DNA of 11,471 nt, from assembly GCA_024699005.1 (NCBI GenBank), contig JAILQN010000120.1, positions 1-11,471 on the forward strand, in the 5' to 3' direction. This document shows positions 1 through 4,949 of the stretch, one piece after another. Within the stretch, counting starts at the first letter, position 1. Each line of letters opens with the position of its first letter. Below the pieces are notes generated by a model that saw nothing but the letters and a program-made list of their open reading frames with translations, was not told where the DNA came from and ran no database searches. The position numbers and the translations under genes were made by a program. The DNA is from Clostridia bacterium. GTDB taxonomy: Bacteria; Bacillota_A; Clostridia; Oscillospirales; Acutalibacteraceae.

Positions 1-1729
1 GGCTTACGCTCTTGCGTATGCGTTCCGCAACGCGGACGGCTTCAATATCCCGGACGATTACGGCGAAAACTCCATCGTAAAGAACCTTATGGACGAGGCC
101 GCTCAGGAATCCGATGAGGATATCCTGGATGAATTCGACAATGTCGTGATGACAGCTTCCGAGACGCGCAAGTATAAGGAAAATACCTTCTACAGATTTG
201 AGGACGAATATATCGACGAGAACACCGGTTACACAGTAGCGGGCAGAAGAGTCGCGTACGACTGGGGTTACGACAATCCCGCCATCAAGAGAGCTTATGA
301 TGACAGAGCGATATTCCTGAACGCACTCTCCGCGATATTCTCTCCGTTCGCTCTGGTCATAAGGTATATCGCCGCCGGCGAGGATCTGAGCGTCCTGGGC
401 GTTGTCAACATCCCCGGCTATGAGGGTTACGCCTACTCCTGGATCAACATCATGGAGGCTTTCGGCGCGACGAGGGATCTTCTCAGTTACCGTGATTATC
501 TGAGCTATGCTTATCAGGCTGTTGACGAGACCGAGGAGTACGATTACGATTCTTCAAAGGTGCGTGACGACGGTACTCCGCTTGATTCGGGCGATATACT
601 GATCAGGAACTATAATTCCATCTACTATCTGCTCAAGCCCATGTTCAACTGGATGCAGGATCTTATCCAGGATCCGCTGCAGTATCTGCTGGACGTCATC
701 CCGAACCTGATGTTCTATCTGTCGATAGGCGCATTCTCCGACTGCATCAACAATCTGGTACACTTCGCTTACGTGCTCGTTTATATGCTGCAGCCCGTGA
801 TCGATATCATGCCGCTCGCCAATAAGTTCCTTGCCAATCTTTCGTTGGGCGATTTCGACCTCAACCTGTCGCTGCCGCTTGATGTCGACCTCAATTCTCT
901 GCTTAACGGTCTTATCTCCACCTATCTGACGGATGAACTGCTCACCTTCGATATCGAGAACAAGAACATCCCGATAGGCAAAGAAACGGTGGAAGTCCAG
1001 AAGGAAGTTCTGGATGATAACGGCGACGTGGTGCTTGACGATCAGGGCAACGTGGTCACGGTAACCGCACAGGAGGAAAAAACCTTATATCAGACCGCTA
1101 CGCTCAAGATCACCCTGCCGTACATCGACTTCACGACTCTGTGCTGCGGCGAGCTGCAGCTCGACCGTCCGTCGATCTCCACAAGCAGGAATTATGTGAC
1201 GATCAATACCGGCAACGGCGGCGATATGATAACGCTGCTGCTGCGGCTGGTGCTCGATACGCTGTTCTATAAGGACAACAACGAGAACCTGACCAACTTC
1301 CTTATAGGCTTCTTCCAGCTCGATGACGAAGATCATAACGACAGGTTCTTAAAGGAACTCATGACCGCTCTCTACTCATGGTCTATGGAGCAGTCCGTTC
1401 CCGACAAGATACTTAAAACACTCTTCACGGTTTATAAATATCTGGTGCCGCTGTCCGGCAAGCTTGCCGACAGGTTCAGAAACGTCGATTTCAGTCTGAT
1501 CGACATGTTCAACTCTATCGACGATATGCCCAGGTTCATAAGCTACGTCACAAAGCTTCTTGACGTCGGTTCCGCCACGACGAGCACCGACTCGCCGACC
1601 AACCCGTCCGCACACACCACAACGGTTGACAGCACAGGTTTGTCCGGCTTCGCGAAACTTATCGCGGCTCTCAAGAACTTCTTCGGGGCAATAGCGCAGT
1701 TCTTTGCCAGACTCTTCGGCGTCGGCTGA
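1..1729 (+). CDS. C-terminal part of a large hypothetical, probably surface or secreted protein (5' end outside window)
   Basis: The reading frame is open from base 2 to the TGA at 1727-1729, giving 575 visible residues. The first in-frame ATG (89) has no clear Shine-Dalgarno site and the frame runs through it, so the true start lies upstream. I do not recognise a family. The visible part is rich in Asp, Tyr and Leu and alternates acidic stretches with long hydrophobic or amphipathic segments (around 600-870 and 1200-1330). A Thr/Ser/Pro linker at about 1570-1640 precedes a C-terminal amphipathic tail ending KNFFGAIAQFFARLFGVG. From memory, tails of Phe/Leu/Lys-rich helices like this occur at the ends of very large envelope proteins of Clostridia. 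The surface assignment is inference, because no signal peptide, LPXTG motif or S-layer domain is visible here. A duplicate-acid linker near 1000-1075 (repeated DDxGxVV words) looks like a beta-hairpin insertion. A terminator follows 15 bases after the stop, so this ends a transcription unit. Confidence 0.7.
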   Translation, partial: AYALAYAFRNADGFNIPDDYGENSIVKNLMDEAAQESDEDILDEFDNVVMTASETRKYKENTFYRFEDEYIDENTGYTVAGRRVAYDWGYDNPAIKRAYDDRAIFLNALSAIFSPFALVIRYIAAGEDLSVLGVVNIPGYEGYAYSWINIMEAFGATRDLLSYRDYLSYAYQAVDETEEYDYDSSKVRDDGTPLDSGDILIRNYNSIYYLLKPMFNWMQDLIQDPLQYLLDVIPNLMFYLSIGAFSDCINNLVHFAYVLVYMLQPVIDIMPLANKFLANLSLGDFDLNLSLPLDVDLNSLLNGLISTYLTDELLTFDIENKNIPIGKETVEVQKEVLDDNGDVVLDDQGNVVTVTAQEEKTLYQTATLKITLPYIDFTTLCCGELQLDRPSISTSRNYVTINTGNGGDMITLLLRLVLDTLFYKDNNENLTNFLIGFFQLDDEDHNDRFLKELMTALYSWSMEQSVPDKILKTLFTVYKYLVPLSGKLADRFRNVDFSLIDMFNSIDDMPRFISYVTKLLDVGSATTSTDSPTNPSAHTTTVDSTGLSGFAKLIAALKNFFGAIAQFFARLFGVG

Positions 1730-1743
1730 TAAGCAAAAAATGT

Positions 1744-1769
1744 GCCGCCCTTAACGGGCGGCCGTTTTT
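1744..1769 (+). terminator. Rho-independent terminator after the large surface-type protein
   Basis: A perfect 7-bp GC-only stem, GCCGCCC (1744-1750) with GGGCGGC (1756-1762), closes a 5-base loop and is followed by a T-run at 1765-1769. It lies directly downstream of the stop at 1729, as expected for the end of that transcript. The stem is almost the same as that of the next terminator at 2054-2088. Confidence 0.88.
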
Positions 1770-1804
1770 AATATACAATGTACAATAACAGATCGGATAA
1801 AAGA

Positions 1805-1811
1805 AAGGGAG
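1805..1811 (+). promoter_or_regulatory. Ribosome binding site that decides the start of the zinc-ribbon gene
   Basis: AAGGGAG lies 8 bases before the ATG at 1820. An in-frame ATG at 1778 has no such site and sits only nine bases after the preceding terminator, so the start at 1820 is preferred. Confidence 0.75.
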
Positions 1812-1819
1812 TATTTGGC

Positions 1820-2050
1820 ATGTATGATTCAACAGATAAAAACTATGACCGTTGCCCGTACTGCGGCGGGACGGAGATGATCGAGTGTTTCCAGGCCGGA
1901 TACGGAGCGATAAGCGCGGTGAAGCATAAGCTCGGCGGCAGCGCTCTGTATCATTCCGTCTGCCGCGGATGCGGTACCGTCGTCCGCAGCTACGTCAGAA
2001 AACCGGAAAAGCTGCTCAGAAGAAAAGACAGAAGGAAACCTGAAGAATAA
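1820..2050 (+). CDS. Small zinc-ribbon protein, 76 residues
   Basis: The protein has a four-cysteine zinc ribbon: CPYC at residues 12-15 and CRGC at residues 48-51, spaced like small treble-clef or zinc-ribbon domains. The core between them (AGYGA, then LGGSALYHSVC) is followed by GTVVRSYV and a strongly basic tail from about residue 60 (KPEKLLRRKDRRK). There is no signal peptide or membrane segment, so it is probably cytosolic. The basic tail suggests nucleic-acid contact, which is inference. Family knowledge: small proteins with CPYCG...CxxCG are often labelled TFIIB-like or general zinc ribbons without a known role. The gene has its own Shine-Dalgarno site and is isolated between two terminators, so it appears to be monocistronic. 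I could not identify a convincing promoter in the short space before it. Confidence 0.75.
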   Translation: MYDSTDKNYDRCPYCGGTEMIECFQAGYGAISAVKHKLGGSALYHSVCRGCGTVVRSYVRKPEKLLRRKDRRKPEE

Positions 2051-2053
2051 AAA

Positions 2054-2088
2054 CACAAGCCGCCCGGAAAACGGGCGGCTGTGCTTTT
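2054..2088. terminator. Bidirectional rho-independent terminator between the zinc-ribbon gene and gap
   Basis: A 9-bp stem, AGCCGCCCG (2058-2066) with CGGGCGGCT (2072-2080), has a GAAAA loop and an outer CAC/GTG extension. It is followed by CTTTT on the plus strand. Read on the minus strand it is followed by a T-run from the A-rich bases at 2047-2053. It can therefore stop both the zinc-ribbon transcript and the convergent gap transcript, whose stop codon is at 2133. Confidence 0.88.
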
Positions 2089-2095
2089 AAAAAAG

Positions 2096-2121
2096 GAGAA
2101 AAAATGAAAACCAAAGAATGA
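2096..2121 (+). other. Orphan translation start: Shine-Dalgarno site with a five-codon reading frame
   Basis: AGGAG at about 2095-2099 is followed by ATG at 2104 and a frame encoding M-K-T-K-E before TGA at 2119-2121. The arrangement looks like a genuine gene start, but the frame ends after five codons, 12 bases before the end of the convergent gap gene. It may be the remnant of a lost gene, a micro-ORF, or chance. No product is claimed. Confidence 0.3.
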
Positions 2122-2132
2122 TTATCGGAAAA

Positions 2133-3200
2133 TTACTTGAGCTCAGCGAGATACTTGATGGTGCGGACCATCTGGCTGGTGTAGCTGTTCTCGTTGTCAT
2201 ACCACGCAACGACCTGGACCTGATAGGTATCGTCGCCCATGGGGATGACCATGGTCTGAGTCGCGTCGAAGAGCGAGCCGTAGGTCATGCCGATAACGTC
2301 GGAAGAGACGATCTGGTCCTCGTTGTAACCGAAGCTGGCGGAAGCCTGAGCCTTCATGGCTGCGTTGATGGACTCTGCAGTGACGTCTTTGCCCTTTACG
2401 ACCGCGACAAGGATCGTGGTGGAGCCGGTGGGCACGGGAACGCGCTGTGCGCTGCCCTGAAGTTTGCCGTTAAGCTCGGGGATAACAAGTCCGATAGCTT
2501 TGGCTGCGCCGGTGGAGTTGGGAACTATGTTCGCAGCGCCTGCGCGGCCGCGGCGAAGATCGCCCTTGCGGTGCGGACCGTCGAGGATCATCTGATCGCC
2601 GGTGTAAGCGTGGATGGTGCTCATGATGCCGGACTGGATGGGATATACGTCGTTAAGAGCCTTTGCCATGGGAGCCAGGCAGTTGGTGGTGCAGGATGCG
2701 GCGGAGACGATGGTGTCGTCTGCAGTAAGAGTGTCCTCGTTTACGGAATAAACGATAGTCTTGAGGTCCTTGCCCGCGGGAGCGGAAATAACGACCTTCT
2801 TCGCGCCGGCGTCGATGTGAGCCTGGGATTTTGCCTTGGAGGTGTAGAAACCGGTGCACTCAAGAACGACGTCGATATCAAGAGCCTTCCAGGGCAGATC
2901 GGCGGCGTTCTTCTCGGCGAAGATGGTGATTTCCCTGCCGTCTACGATGATGCAGCCGGGAGCCTTGACAGTGCCGTCCTCGGCGACGTCGGCGTCCTTA
3001 TAGTCGACAGTGTGAAGGTTCTGACCGATGGTGCCGGTGTAACCCTTCTGAGCGGTGTCATACTTAAGCAGATAAGCCAGCATCTTGGGGCTGGTGAGGT
3101 CGTTGATGGCGACGATCTCGTAACCCGCGGCGTCAAACATCTGACGGAAAGCGAGGCGGCCGATCCTGCCGAAACCGTTGATAGCAACTCTTACTGACAT
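2133..3200 (-). CDS. gap: Glyceraldehyde-3-phosphate dehydrogenase, type I (glycolysis)
   Basis: This 355-residue enzyme catalyses NAD-dependent oxidation and phosphorylation of glyceraldehyde-3-phosphate to 1,3-bisphosphoglycerate in the cytosol. Visible signatures: the N-terminal Rossmann motif INGFGRIGR (residues 7-15); Asp34 in AINDLTSP, typical of NAD preference; the catalytic motif [12 protein letters not shown] with active-site Cys170; the partner His197 in HAYTGDQ; the phosphate-site [18 protein letters not shown] (218-235); and the C-terminal [13 protein letters not shown] (333-345). Length is slightly above the usual 330-340, with extra residues in the segment around 52-90 (two short polar stretches near 68-90). 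GGAGG lies 8 bases before the ATG, so the start is secure. No pgk or tpi is adjacent, so the gene stands alone, with its own promoter upstream and a bidirectional terminator downstream. An operator-like palindrome lies just upstream of the promoter. Confidence 0.98.
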   Translation of the reverse strand: MSVRVAINGFGRIGRLAFRQMFDAAGYEIVAINDLTSPKMLAYLLKYDTAQKGYTGTIGQNLHTVDYKDADVAEDGTVKAPGCIIVDGREITIFAEKNAADLPWKALDIDVVLECTGFYTSKAKSQAHIDAGAKKVVISAPAGKDLKTIVYSVNEDTLTADDTIVSAASCTTNCLAPMAKALNDVYPIQSGIMSTIHAYTGDQMILDGPHRKGDLRRGRAGAANIVPNSTGAAKAIGLVIPELNGKLQGSAQRVPVPTGSTTILVAVVKGKDVTAESINAAMKAQASASFGYNEDQIVSSDVIGMTYGSLFDATQTMVIPMGDDTYQVQVVAWYDNENSYTSQMVRTIKYLAELK

Positions 3201-3208
3201 ATTATTGT

Positions 3209-3213
3209 CCTCC
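3209..3213 (-). promoter_or_regulatory. Shine-Dalgarno site of gap
   Basis: GGAGG read on the minus strand, 8 bases before the gap ATG at 3200. It is near-perfect, as expected for a highly expressed glycolytic gene. Confidence 0.9.
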
Positions 3214-3234
3214 GTTATTTAAGATTACAATGAT

Positions 3235-3263
3235 ATTTTAATATCAATTCTGCGAATATTCAA
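3235..3263 (-). promoter_or_regulatory. Sigma-A type promoter of gap
   Basis: On the minus strand, a -35 box TTGAAT (3258-3263) and a -10 box TAAAAT (3235-3240) are separated by exactly 17 bases. This predicts a transcript start near 3228 and a leader of about 28 bases ending in GGAGG. The same pair of hexamers with the same spacing occurs upstream of the EamA gene (9820-9848). Confidence 0.82.
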
Positions 3264-3268
3264 GCTTT

Positions 3269-3285
3269 TTTCGCAAATTGCGAAA
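3269..3285. promoter_or_regulatory. Operator-like perfect palindrome upstream of the gap promoter
   Basis: TTTCGCAAATTGCGAAA is an 8-bp perfect inverted repeat around a single central base, ending 5 bases upstream of the -35 box. A further half-site, TGCGAA, lies inside the promoter spacer at 3251-3256. The size and symmetry fit a dimeric DNA-binding regulator. The position upstream of -35 would suit an activator, and the half-site in the spacer would suit a repressor. The regulator is not in the window and I cannot name it. Confidence 0.6.
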
Positions 3286-3336
3286 GTTTGTAAAAAGGAT
3301 ATAAAAAGTAGTACAAGTATAATAACGCAGTTAGTA

Positions 3337-3394
3337 AAAAATAAACCGCCGATATTTCCGCGCACTTCGCGCGATGAATCTCAGCCCGTCGGCG
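3337..3394 (-). terminator. Possible terminator after the MATE transporter gene
   Basis: On the minus strand just after the MATE stop, an outer 6-bp pair CGCCGA/TCGGCG (3389-3394 with 3347-3352) encloses an inner hairpin CGCGC/GCGCG (about 3359-3373). It is followed by a T-rich run (3336-3345). The loop is long, so the fold is less certain than the other terminators. The rest of the 3201-3400 gap is AT-rich and holds the gap promoter. Confidence 0.5.
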
Positions 3395-3400
3395 CTCCGT

Positions 3401-4747
3401 TCACCGCCGGCCGCTCCTCCGCGCAGACAGTATGAAATGCCCGCTGAACAGGCAGAAAAGCAGCAGATTATGCGCTATCATGCAGCCCCAGGCTGCGACA
3501 AGTCCTAAGGATAAAACCTGCGTCGCGATGAACGTGCCCAGGATCCTGACGCCCCACATGCCGGTCATATTGTAAATGAAGGGCGGAACGGTCTTTCCCT
3601 GCCCCTGGAGGATGCCCTCAAGTACGATCGGTACGCCGTAGAACGGCTCGGACACGGCTACCATATGCAGCACGGAAGTCCCGAGAGCGATGACCTCTGC
3701 ATCCTTTGAGAAAAGACGTATGAGCATGGGAGCGAAGGCAAAAAGCAAACCCCCGGAAACGAGCATAAGACCGACCTCAAGCGTAAGGATCGCTTTTGTC
3801 AGCTTTTTGATCCCGGCTGTGTCATCTGCTCCGGTGGCGTTGCCGGAAAGGGTGGCTGCAGCCGTCTGCATGCCCCAGCCGGGGATATAAAAAGCCGATT
3901 CCACAGTATTGGCGACTGTGTGTGCCGCGGTGGCGATCTCTCCCAGAGAATTGATCATGGAAGCGAAAAACACATATCCCAGCGAGGTCGCAAAACGCTG
4001 GAGCATATTCGGTATGCCGACTCTGAAAACCGGCTTGAGGATTGTCTTGTCCGGTCTGAAGGAGTAACCGGCGGGGGAGATATCGGGGTGCCGGAAAAGC
4101 TTTACGGTTATAATGATCCCGCCCAGGGTATAGGCGATTGCGCTTGCGAGAGCGGCGCCGTTTATCCCGAGCCCCGCGCCGTAAAGGGTGATACTGCGGG
4201 AGAATACCGGAACGGTTCTTGTGTCGTAAATCAGCAGAAAGTTCAGCACGACGTTCACCGCGTTGACGATAAGTCCGGTACGCATCGGGGTTCTGGTGTC
4301 TCCTGCGGCGCGCAGTACCATGCCGAAAATGATGCTCGCCGTCCTTAAGAGCATGGGGGAGTACAGTATCAGCAGATAAGTTGATGCCGCGGACCGGATC
4401 GCCGGATCCGCCTGCATCCATTCAGGGATAAAAGGTGATAATCCGGTTGTCAGAAGGGTAAAAACCAAACCGAACACGAGAGTCAGCGTGACAGACTGCG
4501 CCGCCGCCGCCCGGGCTTTGTCGGGTTGTTTCGCACCGAAAGCCTGGGCTATGAACGCCAACAAACCGACACCGACAGCCGATACCGTGCTGCCGGTGAG
4601 CCAGTTGAAGGTGGTTGTCGCTCCGACTGCCGCCACGGCGGAAGTCCCCAGGACCCCGACCATGGCCGTATCTATATACTGCACGGCGGTGCCGAGCAGT
4701 TGCTCGAGCATGGTCGGCCAGGCGAGGGAGAAGATCGAACGCAGCAT
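3401..4747 (-). CDS. MATE family multidrug/Na+(H+) antiporter
   Basis: The 448-residue integral membrane protein has about 12 hydrophobic helices and the typical length of the MATE (multi-antimicrobial extrusion) family. Members export cationic drugs, dyes or metabolites in exchange for Na+ or H+ across the cytoplasmic membrane. Visible features: an N-terminal LAWPTMLEQLL...DTAMVG helix pair (residues 8-31); the inter-helix motif GMVLRAAGDTRTPM (142-155), typical of the family; NAVNVVLNFLLIY (162-174) followed by GINGAALASAIA (194-205); and a second-half repeat starting around IPNMLQR. The start at 4747 has no good Shine-Dalgarno site, but an in-frame stop lies 8 codons upstream and the N-terminus matches the family, so it is accepted. 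It lies downstream of mutS2 on the same strand, separated by 202 bases that contain a heptamer inverted-repeat element. Substrate cannot be predicted. Confidence 0.93.
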   Translation of the reverse strand: MLRSIFSLAWPTMLEQLLGTAVQYIDTAMVGVLGTSAVAAVGATTTFNWLTGSTVSAVGVGLLAFIAQAFGAKQPDKARAAAAQSVTLTLVFGLVFTLLTTGLSPFIPEWMQADPAIRSAASTYLLILYSPMLLRTASIIFGMVLRAAGDTRTPMRTGLIVNAVNVVLNFLLIYDTRTVPVFSRSITLYGAGLGINGAALASAIAYTLGGIIITVKLFRHPDISPAGYSFRPDKTILKPVFRVGIPNMLQRFATSLGYVFFASMINSLGEIATAAHTVANTVESAFYIPGWGMQTAAATLSGNATGADDTAGIKKLTKAILTLEVGLMLVSGGLLFAFAPMLIRLFSKDAEVIALGTSVLHMVAVSEPFYGVPIVLEGILQGQGKTVPPFIYNMTGMWGVRILGTFIATQVLSLGLVAAWGCMIAHNLLLFCLFSGHFILSARRSGRR

Positions 4748-4790
4748 AATCTGAAGATCGTTTTTGCTCAGTCAGAAAGGCTTTAAGGAT

Positions 4791-4924
4791 AATGCGGAAT
4801 GCGGAATTCGGAATGCGGAATTTTTAAAAGGTTTTGCCTTACTGTATTTGCGTGTAAAGCTGCAAAACAGAAATCTTATTGCCGCAAATAATTCCGCATT
4901 CCGAATTCCGCATTCCGAATTATT
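4791..4924. repeat. Heptamer-armed inverted-repeat element A (mutS2-MATE gap)
   Basis: The left arm 4791-4825 is five 7-base words: AATGCGG, AATGCGG, AATTCGG, AATGCGG and AATTTTT. The right arm 4890-4924 is AATTCCG, CATTCCG, AATTCCG, CATTCCG and AATTATT. Reverse-complemented, the right arm matches the left over about 32 bases with one mismatch. The 64-base core contains a second perfect inverted pair, GTTTTGC (4831-4837) with GCAAAAC (4862-4868). The element occupies most of the 4748-4949 gap between two same-strand genes. No T-run follows on the minus strand, so it is not a standard terminator. Confidence 0.9.
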
Positions 4925-4949
4925 ACATGCTGCTCTGTTTGAAAAATGC

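Noticed and set aside
1778..1819. Earlier ATG for the zinc-ribbon gene
   Set aside because: It has no ribosome site and lies nine bases after a terminator; the AAGGGAG site points to 1820.
2118..3197. A 359-codon open frame on the plus strand opposite gap
   Set aside because: It is the mirror of a strongly biased coding sequence. Gap has all its catalytic motifs, a promoter and a ribosome site, while the antisense frame has no recognisable motif.
4791..4924. CRISPR array
   Set aside because: The units are 7 bases with no spacers and the arms are inverted, so this is not a CRISPR repeat-spacer structure. No cas gene is present.
4791..4924. Element A as the mutS2 rho-independent terminator
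   Set aside because: The stem is strong, but the loop is over 60 bases and no T-run follows on the minus strand.
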